64,000 nucleotides of DNA, from contig NZ_CP020370.1 in NCBI RefSeq assembly GCF_002813775.1, positions 1,878,501-1,942,500 of the forward strand, written 5' to 3'. Both the position numbers and the translations under genes were made by a program. Each line of letters starts with the position of its first letter. Within the stretch, counting starts at the first letter, position 1. This DNA comes from Candidatus Thiodictyon syntrophicum. Lineage in GTDB: Bacteria; Pseudomonadota; Gammaproteobacteria; Chromatiales; Chromatiaceae. The notes beneath the pieces are model-generated. The model was given only the letters and a program-made list of their open reading frames with translations. It made no database searches and was not told the DNA's origin. Below, piece by piece: positions 1 to 11,100 of this stretch.

Positions 1-321
1 GTGCGAGCCCTGACGGCGCGGCCGGGGCGCCGCCGGCCCCGCCGGCTCAGCGTCGCCGGGGGTGTCTGCCGCAGCGGCCCCGTCCTGCGACCCCGCGGGG
101 ACGTCGGGCTGGCCAGCGGGCGTGTCCTGACCGCCCGTGCCCTCCCACGGCAGCCGCGTGCTCGGTGGCCGCGAACTGTTGGAGGGGTTCTGCCCCAGCC
201 GCTCGCGCGCCGCCTTCAGGTCCGCCAGCGCCTTGCCCAACAGCACCCGCGCCTGCGCCGACGTGAGCGTCTGCAGGTAGGCGTCGTCGAATTGTCTGAG
301 GTCGTGATCGCTCAGGTGCAT
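1..321 (-). CDS. IS66-family transposase, N-terminal part, cut by the window edge
   Basis: Reading leftward from an ATG at 321, 107 codons stay open to base 1. The product starts MHLSDHDLRQFDDAYLQT and contains a helical stretch followed by ARERLGQNPSNSSRPPS. That is the typical N-terminal signature of IS66-type transposases (DUF6444-like leucine-rich region, then a Ser/Pro-rich linker ahead of the zinc-finger and DDE domains). The rest is a Pro/Ala/Gly-rich linker, as in the family. The catalytic domain would lie outside the window, so completeness cannot be judged. It points away from the distal (trailer) end of the CRISPR array. The opposite-strand reading frame over the same bases looks like a GC-rich shadow. 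Confidence 0.65.
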   Translation of the reverse strand, partial: MHLSDHDLRQFDDAYLQTLTSAQARVLLGKALADLKAARERLGQNPSNSSRPPSTRLPWEGTGGQDTPAGQPDVPAGSQDGAAAADTPGDAEPAGPAAPRPRRQGSH

Positions 322-467
322 GGCGGGGGCGTGGCGGCGCTGGCGCACTCTCGTATAGAAGCTTGGGCCATAGTTTGCCAGGACCGTCGAGCTTTGTCGC
401 GTAGGCTTATGATCGTCGGCGAGGCATTCATCCGACTCCCGGCCATCCCGCTGGCCGCGCGGTCGCT

Positions 468-526
468 GGTCCGCACAGCGGACCCTACGGGCGCGCAGCC
501 TCCCCGTAGGGTCCGCTGTGCGGACC
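468..526. repeat. Long perfect palindrome (GTCCGCACAGCGGACC family, full copy)
   Basis: Two 23-bp arms (468-490 and 504-526) are perfect reverse complements around a 13-nt loop. The arm contains GGTCCGCACAGCGGACC followed by CTACGG. A second full copy lies at 18687-18742, a half copy at about 19302-19324, and diverged copies at about 30632 and 39643. It behaves like a REP/BIME-type dispersed intergenic element. It lies in the 322-630 stretch, which holds no gene that I can support. Confidence 0.8.
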
Positions 527-630
527 GGGCGTGGCTGGCCGAAACTACGTCACGCCGTCCGCGAGGGGGCTAAGAACAGGGGGGGCTAAACGGTTACTCG
601 CCACCTCGGTCCCGGCGATCCGTAGGCGGC

Positions 631-3139
631 GCTTCAATGAGGCCGCGGCGAATTCGCCGCGGAAACGGCATCAGTAGAGTCCTCGGCGGTCGTCATCATC
701 GTCAGGCTTCAATGAGGCCGCGGCGAATTCGCCGCGGAAACTTCCATTGATCGCGTTCCAATTGCTCGCAATGGCCGGCTTCAATGAGGCCGCGGCGAAT
801 TCGCCGCGGAAACACCAAGAAACCGAAAGCGAAACCCCGCGCCGAACTCGGCTTCAATGAGGCCGCGGCGAATTCGCCGCGGAAACCGGTGCGGTCGCAG
901 GTATACCCGGATGGGCGGACGGGCTTCAATGAGGCCGCGGCGAATTCGCCGCGGAAACCACTCGCTGCCCCGCGTCCGCCCATGGTCTGTGCCCCGGCTT
1001 CAATGAGGCCGCGGCGAATTCGCCGCGGAAACACGCTCCGCCGCGCTCTGAAGCCCGGGGCGCCACTCGCTTCAATGAGGCCGCGGCGAATTCGCCGCGG
1101 AAACGCGAGACACCGCGGCAGGCCCTCAGGCGGATCGCCATAGCTTCAATGAGGCCGCGGCGAATTCGCCGCGGAAACCATGTCGCTCGAACTGCTCGCC
1201 GCCGCGAGTGGCAGCGCTTCAATGAGGCCGCGGCGAATTCGCCGCGGAAACCTTGAGACGATCCACGAACCACGACAGCGGTTCCCAAGCTTCAATGAGG
1301 CCGCGGCGAATTCGCCGCGGAAACCCAGGCGCTGGACCTGCTGACCGGATCGCCCCCGGCGCTTCAATGAGGCCGCGGCGAATTCGCCGCGGAAACGTCG
1401 TAGAGGGTCGGGGTGGAATCGTAGGGGACCCAGCTTCAATGAGGCCGCGGCGAATTCGCCGCGGAAACCGCATCGTTGTAGGCAACATAACAGCCAGCCG
1501 CGCCGCTTCAATGAGGCCGCGGCGAATTCGCCGCGGAAACCGCACCACGGTCCTGATCCGCCATGACGATGTGTTGGCTTCAATGAGGCCGCGGCGAATT
1601 CGCCGCGGAAACCTCGGAGAGATTGCGATGGTGTTGATGCTACAAGAGCTTCAATGAGGCCGCGGCGAATTCGCCGCGGAAACATCGCGGGCGGGTGACC
1701 TTCGTGTCTGCGCTGCCGAAGCTTCAATGAGGCCGCGGCGAATTCGCCGCGGAAACCGTCGAGCGCACGGCCGCCTACTATCTGTCAGGGGAAGCTTCAA
1801 TGAGGCCGCGGCGAATTCGCCGCGGAAACCGCTCGCGGCCAAGTGGCAGAAGACGATGTCGGTGGGGCTTCAATGAGGCCGCGGCGAATTCGCCGCGGAA
1901 ACGACACCCCCACCAGCCAGCGCGACCGCCTCAGCACCGCTTCAATGAGGCCGCGGCGAATTCGCCGCGGAAACGGTGCCCTCCGCGTCATCATCGGTCG
2001 ATGCCGAAACGCTTCAATGAGGCCGCGGCGAATTCGCCGCGGAAACCTCCTAGGAGGTCTTATGGCCCTCACCGACGCCGAAGCTTCAATGAGGCCGCGG
2101 CGAATTCGCCGCGGAAACCGCCGTCCTGGCAGTATCCCGGGCTGGCGCGGTTGCTGCTTCAATGAGGCCGCGGCGAATTCGCCGCGGAAACCCGAAGATT
2201 TTGATCAGCACAACGCCACCCCCAAGGCTTCAATGAGGCCGCGGCGAATTCGCCGCGGAAACGGCGCGGCGATAGCAGTTCTCCCGCGCCGATCATTATG
2301 CTTCAATGAGGCCGCGGCGAATTCGCCGCGGAAACCCAGTGCGGCTGCCAGTGGCCAGTCAGGCGCGCCGACGCTTCAATGAGGCCGCGGCGAATTCGCC
2401 GCGGAAACGCCGACCACACCCGCGGGCCGGGATCGAGCGGGAACGCTTCAATGAGGCCGCGGCGAATTCGCCGCGGAAACCCAGGACCTACCGATGCCAC
2501 GGCCACGGCCGCGGGCTCGCTTCAATGAGGCCGCGGCGAATTCGCCGCGGAAACCCGACGGCGCCGGCCAGGCCCCATTGGGCCCAGTCGGGCTTCAATG
2601 AGGCCGCGGCGAATTCGCCGCGGAAACCCTTCGAGGCGAAGGATTTCTCCTTCGGCTTCCAGGGCTTCAATGAGGCCGCGGCGAATTCGCCGCGGAAACA
2701 TCCGTCAGCGATAAGCATATGGCGGGCAAGCCGGCCGCTTCAATGAGGCCGCGGCGAATTCGCCGCGGAAACTCGAGGCGGTCGGCGGCGCGCAGACCGC
2801 GTGCGCCGTGGCTTCAATGAGGCCGCGGCGAATTCGCCGCGGAAACCTATGACGCGCTGGCGAGCATCCACGGCGAGCAGGCGGGGCTTCAATGAGGCCG
2901 CGGCGAATTCGCCGCGGAAACCGCCCGGTATCCACCAGATCCAGCAACATACTAACCGGCTTCAATGAGGCCGCGGCGAATTCGCCGCGGAAACTGGGCA
3001 AGAGCTATGACCGCCTGTGCCAACTCGCCGAGCTTCAATGAGGCCGCGGCGAATTCGCCGCGGAAACATTGCGCGAGACCAGATACCAGAACTGCCCCTC
3101 GCTGCTTCAATGAGGCCGCGGCGAATTCGCCGCGGAAAC
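631..3139 (-). CRISPR. Type I-G CRISPR array, trailer-side segment (35 repeats)
   Basis: By hand count, 35 copies of a 36-nt repeat (plus-strand reading GCTTCAATGAGG...GGAAAC) begin at 631, 706, 778, 851 and so on to 3104, with spacers of about 35-39 nt. The repeat centre is the 20-nt perfect palindrome CCGCGGCGAATTCGCCGCGG. On the minus strand the repeat ends CCTCATTGAAGC; an ATTGAAAC-like 3' end is the usual orientation mark, so this segment is leader-distal and holds the oldest spacers. Even the outermost repeat at 631 is perfect, which is unusual for a trailer end. The array resumes at 5146 after an insertion sequence. Translations across it (MRPRRIRRGN, FNEAAANSPRK and similar) are artefacts of a repeat that lacks stop codons in some frames. 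Confidence 0.98.
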
Positions 3140-3147
3140 GCGATCTC

Positions 3148-3154
3148 GCGGGAG
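3148..3154. repeat. Target-site duplication, left copy (GCGGGAG)
   Basis: GCGGGAG at 3148-3154 is repeated at 5116-5122 directly outside the terminal inverted repeats of the insertion sequence. Removing the element and one copy restores a 38-nt spacer (8+7+23 nt), the normal spacer size of this array. This shows that insertion occurred inside a spacer and fixes the element's ends. Confidence 0.85.
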
Positions 3155-5115
3155 GTAGGATGTTCAATCTGACCCAAAAAGGCGCTGAAAAGCCCATGCA
3201 AGAAGCGTGTTGCCGGGAAGGCCCGGCTGTCGGTTCTGTGCTCGGGTGGGTACGATGACGGTGCGACACTAGCTCATGCCCAGCCCTTGACAAACGGCGA
3301 ACGGTTGGCCAGCCTACTGGCGCGGTGATCTGACCGCCTTGCCGGAGCGCGCACGACGTGATGAACGCATTCAAGAGCCCAGTGAGCCGTCTGGCCAACC
3401 TGTTCCAGCGGTCACGTGATGCCTGGAAGGCGAAAGCGTTGGAGCGGCAGCAGCGCCTGCGGGCCGCGGAGGTCAAGATTCGGGATCTGGAGCACAGCCG
3501 CGCGCAGTGGAAGGCGCGTGCGCTAAAGGCGGAGCGTGGGCGAACGGGCGCCGAAGAGGCCGCGGCGCCGGCGGCTGACGAACCAGTGGATGAGCCACCA
3601 CAGCTTGCGCTGTCCCCGCCGGTCGGCCATCACTATTCGGTCATGGTCATGCAGTTGACCATGCGGCTGTATCTGCACGCGGGGCTTGGCAGTCGCGGCG
3701 TGGCGCGGGTCTTGAATCTGTTCGGCGCGACATTCCCGGTGGCGGCGCCAGCCCACACCACGGTGCTGAACTGGATCTATCGCTGCGGTCTCGCGATCCT
3801 CAATCGCCAACCGGAATGGCGCACGGATTGGATCTACGTCGCTGATCATACCATCGCCTTGGGGGCATCCAAGTGCCTGGTAATCCTGGGTATTCCGGTG
3901 AATGCACTGGCTCGGAGCGGTTACAGTCCGGGTCACGGCGCCATGCAGGTGCTGGCCGTGGAGATCACCACACACAGCACGGGGGCGTGGGTCGCGAACG
4001 TGCTCAGGCGCGTTGCGCAACGCACCGGTCCCCCGGTCCAGATCGTTGCCGACCACGGCAGCGACCTGCGCAAGGGCATCGCCTTGTTTCAGGAGCACGC
4101 CACTGCCTGCGTCTATACTTATGATATTTCTCATCTGATCGCGACGCTGCTCAAGGCCGAGATGGGCCGGGACGCGCGCTGGGAGTCCTTGCTGGCGCAC
4201 TGTCGCAACGCCTGGTCAGCCTTGCAGCAGACCGATCTGGCCTTCTTGCTGCCGCCTCGGCAGCGCCTCAAGGCGCGTTTCATGAATCTGGATGTCCAGG
4301 TGCGGTGGGCACAACGGCTCCTCGCCTACCATGATCGCGGCGACTTCAGCGCGATCCGCGCGCAATACGTCCTGAAGTGGCCGGCATGGGAGCACCTGTG
4401 CGCGCGGTTCGGCGCCGCCCGGGCGCACCCATTGCGGGCCATCGTCGGCATTCGCTATCCCGACCGGGCGGCTTTTTGCCAGGCACTGCAGACACACTCA
4501 GACCTCGAGAGTGATACGCTCGACGATGTGTTCTGGCAGCAAGCGGACGCTGGGTACAGCCGCTTCCTTGACGGCTTTGCCTGGCTACTGTCCTACCGGG
4601 ATGACCTGGTGGATTACGCGCAAATGATGGCGCAATCCAAGCTGATTCAGTCGCACCTCAAATCCAAGGGCCTCCAGCGGGGCTCCCAGGAATCACTCCA
4701 GGCCACGCTGCCACCGCAGTCAACGCTCACCCCACGCACGGCGGCCTTTACCCAACAGATGCTCGCGAAGGTGGCAGTGGAAGCCGCCAAGATCCCGACT
4801 GATAATGTCTGGCTGGCATCCTCCGATATCATCGAATCGGTCTTCGGGAAATACAAATGCTTCACCGCCAGGGGGCCACTCAAGGAGATCGGCAAGCTGC
4901 TGCTTGCGATTCCTGCCTTCATCGCCGACCTGGCGACTCCGTTGATTCGGGAGGCGATGGAATCGGTGCGTACGATTGATGTCGAGCACTGGGCGCAAGC
5001 GCATATCGGTGCGTCGATGCTGGCCCGGCGTCGGCATGCTCTCATTGATTCGTTATCAAACACTAAAACTGTATGAAGATAATTTGTGAAATAGGTCCGA
5101 TATTGAACACCCTAC
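3155..5115 (+). mobile_element. Insertion sequence of about 1.96 kb inserted in a CRISPR spacer
   Basis: The left end GTAGGATGTTCAATCTGACC (3155-3174) and the reverse complement of the right end, GTAGGGTGTTCAATATCGGA, form imperfect terminal inverted repeats, with 13 of the first 14 bases identical. They are flanked by a 7-bp duplication. One transposase gene fills most of the element. The right subterminal region is AT-rich compared with the surroundings. The IS family was not recognised with certainty, so the element is left unassigned. Intact ends and an intact reading frame suggest that it may still be mobile. Confidence 0.9.
3358..5076 (+). CDS. DDE-type transposase of the CRISPR-inserted IS
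   Basis: A 572-residue protein filling the insertion sequence. The N-terminal about 85 residues are a charged helical, probably coiled-coil region, followed by a Pro/Glu linker. A conserved-looking core starts near residue 90. Acidic residues in a plausible DDE arrangement are D163 (VADHT), D232 (VADHGSD) and E493 (SDIIESVFGKYK). A DDE transposase performs strand transfer of the element ends. The start shown is GTG at 3358, with ATG at 3361 an equally good choice; GGAG lies about 11-14 nt upstream. I could not place it in a named IS family. The frame is intact, with no frameshift and no slippery heptamer that I noticed. Confidence 0.85.
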   Translation: MMNAFKSPVSRLANLFQRSRDAWKAKALERQQRLRAAEVKIRDLEHSRAQWKARALKAERGRTGAEEAAAPAADEPVDEPPQLALSPPVGHHYSVMVMQLTMRLYLHAGLGSRGVARVLNLFGATFPVAAPAHTTVLNWIYRCGLAILNRQPEWRTDWIYVADHTIALGASKCLVILGIPVNALARSGYSPGHGAMQVLAVEITTHSTGAWVANVLRRVAQRTGPPVQIVADHGSDLRKGIALFQEHATACVYTYDISHLIATLLKAEMGRDARWESLLAHCRNAWSALQQTDLAFLLPPRQRLKARFMNLDVQVRWAQRLLAYHDRGDFSAIRAQYVLKWPAWEHLCARFGAARAHPLRAIVGIRYPDRAAFCQALQTHSDLESDTLDDVFWQQADAGYSRFLDGFAWLLSYRDDLVDYAQMMAQSKLIQSHLKSKGLQRGSQESLQATLPPQSTLTPRTAAFTQQMLAKVAVEAAKIPTDNVWLASSDIIESVFGKYKCFTARGPLKEIGKLLLAIPAFIADLATPLIREAMESVRTIDVEHWAQAHIGASMLARRRHALIDSLSNTKTV

Positions 5116-5122
5116 GCGGGAG
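5116..5122. repeat. Target-site duplication, right copy (GCGGGAG)
   Basis: Identical to 3148-3154 and directly abutting the right terminal inverted repeat (which ends CCTAC). It is followed by 23 nt of the interrupted spacer and then the next CRISPR repeat at 5146. Confidence 0.85.
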
Positions 5123-5145
5123 GTCATCGTGGGCGATGACGCGGA

Positions 5146-8100
5146 GCTTCAATGAGGCCGCGGCGAATTCGCCGCGGAAACAACCAACCACGCCGCAAAC
5201 GCCTGAGAGAACGTAAAGCTTCAATGAGGCCGCGGCGAATTCGCCGCGGAAACAGCCGAACTTCAAAAGCCGCGCACCAACGATAACCGGCTTCAATGAG
5301 GCCGCGGCGAATTCGCCGCGGAAACGCGCATCACGCCCACCGCCGTTGATTTGAGAGGGTCAGCTTCAATGAGGCCGCGGCGAATTCGCCGCGGAAACAT
5401 GCCAAGCATCCCCAGGTGCCCCATCTCCAATTCCGCGCTTCAATGAGGCCGCGGCGAATTCGCCGCGGAAACGTCGTTTTCTGTCGGTTTCAGATCCTTC
5501 TGTGTCCGGCTTCAATGAGGCCGCGGCGAATTCGCCGCGGAAACATGATGCAGGGCTGCAGGGTGTCCTGCATCGCCTCGCTTCAATGAGGCCGCGGCGA
5601 ATTCGCCGCGGAAACCGCATCGCCCGGTTGCGGTGTCTGGTCGATTGCGCCGGGCTTCAATGAGGCCGCGGCGAATTCGCCGCGGAAACTGCAGTGGGAT
5701 GGGCCGCCGCCCCGGTGGGCCGCATGCTTCAATGAGGCCGCGGCGAATTCGCCGCGGAAACGGCGCCGTTGCCGGTGGCATCGCCCTTGGCCCTGGCGCT
5801 TCAATGAGGCCGCGGCGAATTCGCCGCGGAAACGAGCCGGTACGCACAGACCTGTGGGGTCGGTGCGAGGCTTCAATGAGGCCGCGGCGAATTCGCCGCG
5901 GAAACCCGGACATCTGGACACCACTACCAGGCCAGCACCGGACGCTTCAATGAGGCCGCGGCGAATTCGCCGCGGAAACTTGCTCCCGCCGTGACCGCTC
6001 GCCCTGGACGACATCGCTTCAATGAGGCCGCGGCGAATTCGCCGCGGAAACCTGCCCGCCGGCACCATCATCCCTTTCGCCGGTGCGCTTCAATGAGGCC
6101 GCGGCGAATTCGCCGCGGAAACAAGAGCATCTGGGACTCGCTGACCGGCACCATCACGCTTCAATGAGGCCGCGGCGAATTCGCCGCGGAAACCGGAGGG
6201 CTCGACCGCCTGGGTCGCGGGCGCCGTCTGGCTTCAATGAGGCCGCGGCGAATTCGCCGCGGAAACCCGAGAAGCGCCAGATGCAAGACGGCATCCGGAT
6301 GCTGGCTTCAATGAGGCCGCGGCGAATTCGCCGCGGAAACGCGCCTCACACAGGGCCGCCAGCCCCGCATAGCCCCTGCTTCAATGAGGCCGCGGCGAAT
6401 TCGCCGCGGAAACGCCCGCGGCGTGCGCCGCCCGGTCCGCATCGGACATGCTTCAATGAGGCCGCGGCGAATTCGCCGCGGAAACCCAGCGCCATGCCCC
6501 GGCGTGTCATCGAGCCGAAGGTGCTTCAATGAGGCCGCGGCGAATTCGCCGCGGAAACGTGGGGCGACCTGACCGCCTTGAGCGACGGCATCGCGCTTCA
6601 ATGAGGCCGCGGCGAATTCGCCGCGGAAACGACCAAATAGTTGAAGTCGAATCAGCCTTTAATTCTTGCTTCAATGAGGCCGCGGCGAATTCGCCGCGGA
6701 AACGTGGGCACTGCGGCGGGCTACTTCGCGCCAAGCCGCGGCTTCAATGAGGCCGCGGCGAATTCGCCGCGGAAACACCCGACGGACACTCGCACGCACC
6801 CGGGACCCCCGACGCTTCAATGAGGCCGCGGCGAATTCGCCGCGGAAACCTTTGTGCAACAGCTCGTTGCACAAATTCCCTGGGGCCAGCTTCAATGAGG
6901 CCGCGGCGAATTCGCCGCGGAAACGACGCTGGGGGCGGCGCCGGTCGCCGCTCCGGGCGCGGCTTCAATGAGGCCGCGGCGAATTCGCCGCGGAAACGCG
7001 AAAGGCCGCGATCCTCGCCGGCCTGGCGGCCGGGGCTTCAATGAGGCCGCGGCGAATTCGCCGCGGAAACACCGGCTACGGCAAGACGACGGCGACCACC
7101 TGGTTCGTGCTTCAATGAGGCCGCGGCGAATTCGCCGCGGAAACCGGAATACACCGTCGAGGATCTCCTGGCAGCCCTGGAGCTTCAATGAGGCCGCGGC
7201 GAATTCGCCGCGGAAACAGCGACCTCGGTATAGAACACGTCTTCGCGTTTGACCGCTTCAATGAGGCCGCGGCGAATTCGCCGCGGAAACCGCAGGCGAC
7301 GCTGGACACCATCGCCGGCTGCTACCGGGCTTCAATGAGGCCGCGGCGAATTCGCCGCGGAAACGATCGCCACCCTCACCGAGCGGGCGGCCGTTGTCGG
7401 TGCTTCAATGAGGCCGCGGCGAATTCGCCGCGGAAACCGAGCCGCGCGAGTGGACGCGAGCGACGACCCGACCGGAGCTTCAATGAGGCCGCGGCGAATT
7501 CGCCGCGGAAACCACCCGCCCGGTCGACGGCCTCGCCAAGCTGCTGCTGCTTCAATGAGGCCGCGGCGAATTCGCCGCGGAAACCTGCGCGACCTGAGCA
7601 TTTACCGGGCGTTCAACGGGCGGCTTCAATGAGGCCGCGGCGAATTCGCCGCGGAAACATAAAGTGACTCGCGGTGCGTTGTGGGTCGGTATCGATGCTT
7701 CAATGAGGCCGCGGCGAATTCGCCGCGGAAACCGGCGGAGATGTCTTGACCCCACTGCATCAGGCTCATGAGCTTCAATGAGGCCGCGGCGAATTCGCCG
7801 CGGAAACCCGACCGCGCGTTCCGGCGGTCGCGCAAGAGCGGTGCTTCAATGAGGCCGCGGCGAATTCGCCGCGGAAACCTTGTCGTGTGAAGGTTTGCCC
7901 GGTTGGTTCGTCGTTGCTTCAATGAGGCCGCGGCGAATTCGCCGCGGAAACCTCAGAAAGCGCGGAATACTCAACGACCACACGAGCAGCTTCAATGAGG
8001 CCGCGGCGAATTCGCCGCGGAAACGCGGCAGGCGCGGATTGTTGTGACTAATCTCGCGCTTGCTTCAATGAGGCCGCGGCGAATTCGCCGCGGAAACTGG

Positions 8101-11100
8101 AGACGCTCACCGAATCACTGCTGCGCCGGGACGAGCTTCAATGAGGCCGCGGCGAATTCGCCGCGGAAACCGCGGGCTCTGCAGACTGCTGGAACTCACT
8201 GCGGTAGCTTCAATGAGGCCGCGGCGAATTCGCCGCGGAAACCGCTCAGCCAGTTGGCCGAAGCGCTCCGGCCGATCGAGCTTCAATGAGGCCGCGGCGA
8301 ATTCGCCGCGGAAACTGTTCAACGGGCGGCCGCCGCGAACACGGGGTTATCGCTTCAATGAGGCCGCGGCGAATTCGCCGCGGAAACGTGAACATGCGCC
8401 GCGCCGCCCGCTTTGGACGATGGCTTCAATGAGGCCGCGGCGAATTCGCCGCGGAAACGTGCTGATCATCGCCAAGGCCTACATAGAGGCCGGGGCTTCA
8501 ATGAGGCCGCGGCGAATTCGCCGCGGAAACCCCGCGCCAGTCCTCGAAATGCCCATGCTCCGAAAGCTTCAATGAGGCCGCGGCGAATTCGCCGCGGAAA
8601 CCTGTTACCTGGCGCTCGACCATGGGCTCTATTCGGGCGCTTCAATGAGGCCGCGGCGAATTCGCCGCGGAAACCTGCTGGCGCCAGCGGCCCCGGCCGA
8701 CCTGGCCGGCGCTTCAATGAGGCCGCGGCGAATTCGCCGCGGAAACGATGCCGGACCCCGACACCCTCCTGCAGCAGGCCGGGGGCTTCAATGAGGCCGC
8801 GGCGAATTCGCCGCGGAAACCTCAGCACGTCGTCGATCGTCAACGACGCCGTGCTGAAGCTTCAATGAGGCCGCGGCGAATTCGCCGCGGAAACGACCCA
8901 AGCCGGCCGGGCAACCTCTGTGAGGTCTTGCTTCAATGAGGCCGCGGCGAATTCGCCGCGGAAACGCCCCATCACCAGCGAGGACCCCACCCCATGACAG
9001 ACGCTTCAATGAGGCCGCGGCGAATTCGCCGCGGAAACCCGCGGAGAGAGCTTACCTCGACGGGCGCACGATCGCTTCAATGAGGCCGCGGCGAATTCGC
9101 CGCGGAAACCTACATGTACGTCTGGGCCGATGCCGAGGGCACCGACGCTTCAATGAGGCCGCGGTGAATTCGCCGCGGAAACACCCCGACGGGTTTGGAC
9201 TTGATCAGATAGCGCGCCAGGCTTCAATGAGGCCGCGGCGAATTCGCCGCGGAAACTACGCAACTACACAGGTACATCAATGACACAGGACGTAGCTTCA
9301 ATGAGGCCGCGGCGAATTCGCCGCGGAAACGATCCCGAATCTGCTGGTGCTCGGCCGGGGTGAGCGGGCTTCAATGAGGCCGCGGCGAATTCGCCGCGGA
9401 AACGCCCGCCCCACGGACCGGCAGCTACAAGGCCCGCTGGCTTCAATGAGGCCGCGGCGAATTCGCCGCGGAAACGCGGGTGTCGCTGTTGGAACACATG
9501 GCCCAAGAAGGGCTTCAATGAGGCCGCGGCGAATTCGCCGCGGAAACCAAGCAATTGGATGATACTACGGATGGAGGTTGGTTGGCTTCAATGAGGCCGC
9601 GGCGAATTCGCCGCGGAAACGAACTCGAAAGCTGGTTCGAGTAGTGGACCCCAAAGGCTTCAATGAGGCCGCGGCGAATTCGCCGCGGAAACCACAGCGG
9701 GGGCCGAAGGCGCGACCGCGCCGCGGCCCGCTTCAATGAGGCCGCGGCGAATTCGCCGCGGAAACGCCGGGGCGGGCGCGCAGGCGCTGGACGTCCTCGA
9801 TGGCTTCAATGAGGCCGCGGCGAATTCGCCGCGGAAACGACCGCCCGGCGGTCGACAGCGTCAACCGCTATGCGCAGCTTCAATGAGGCCGCGGCGAATT
9901 CGCCGCGGAAACACGAGCAACCGGAGGACATCATGTTGCTGAGGGGACAGCTTCAATGAGGCCGCGGCGAATTCGCCGCGGAAACGGTATGAAAAAGAGA
10001 TTGACCCAACGGGTATGGTTAGCTTCAATGAGGCCGCGGCGAATTCGCCGCGGAAACGTCCAGGCCGGGGCATCGCGAGCACCCTGGTTGTTCCCGCTTC
10101 AATGAGGCCGCGGCGAATTCGCCGCGGAAACAGTCATTTGGCGCCACACAGGCTGAGGCTTCGCACCTGCTTCAATGAGGCCGCGGCGAATTCGCCGCGG
10201 AAACACCGCATAGAGGATCGCGTCACGCCGCCCGCCATCGTGCTTCAATGAGGCCGCGGCGAATTCGCCGCGGAAACAGCGGCAATGCGCGTATGGCAAC
10301 ACGATAACAGCGCAGCTTCAATGAGGCCGCGGCGAATTCGCCGCGGAAACGCTTCCGGCCGCAAACGGACCCTTCACGACCGACCCCGGCTTCAATGAGG
10401 CCGCGGCGAATTCGCCGCGGAAACCCGCGGTCGGTTCGGTGGGCTCGCTGGGGTGCTGGCGCTTCAATGAGGCCGCGGCGAATTCGCCGCGGAAACAGTG
10501 GGGCCGGATGAACCTGTTACCTCGGGGGGCACGCTTCAATGAGGCCGCGGCGAATTCGCCGCGGAAACCTGTACACCGTCACCGGCTTGCCCAGGTCCGC
10601 CGGGTCGCTTCAATGAGGCCGCGGCGAATTTGCCGCGGAAACGACGACGCGCCCGGCACCGGACGCTTTGACGGCGAAGCTTCAATGAGGCCGCGGCGAA
10701 TTCGCCGCGGAAACCGCAGGGGCGGCGGGGGTACATAGTCGCCGCGGGTCCAGCTTCAATGAGGCCGCGGCGAATTCGCCGCGGAAACCATCCCCGACGC
10801 CCACACCCGCGGCCCGCCTTGCACGTGCTTCAATGAGGCCGCGGCGAATTCGCCGCGGAAACTCCGAGGGACATCCGCATCAACCTGTATTCCTGGGCCG
10901 CTTCAATGAGGCCGCGGCGAATTCGCCGCGGAAACAAGACCGATGCGGACGAACTCAAGCAGGTCAATGACAAGCTGCTTCAATGAGGCCGCGGCGAATT
11001 CGCCGCGGAAACAACGGCGCCAAATCCACCCGGGGCTAACCCCACCACCGCTTCAATGAGGCCGCGGCGAATTCGCCGCGGAAACGCGGCGCACAGGCTA

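Noticed and set aside
1..573. 190-residue plus-strand frame at the window start
   Set aside because: The minus strand of 1-321 encodes a recognisable IS66 transposase N-terminus; the plus frame is Arg/Pro-rich shadow sequence running into a palindrome.
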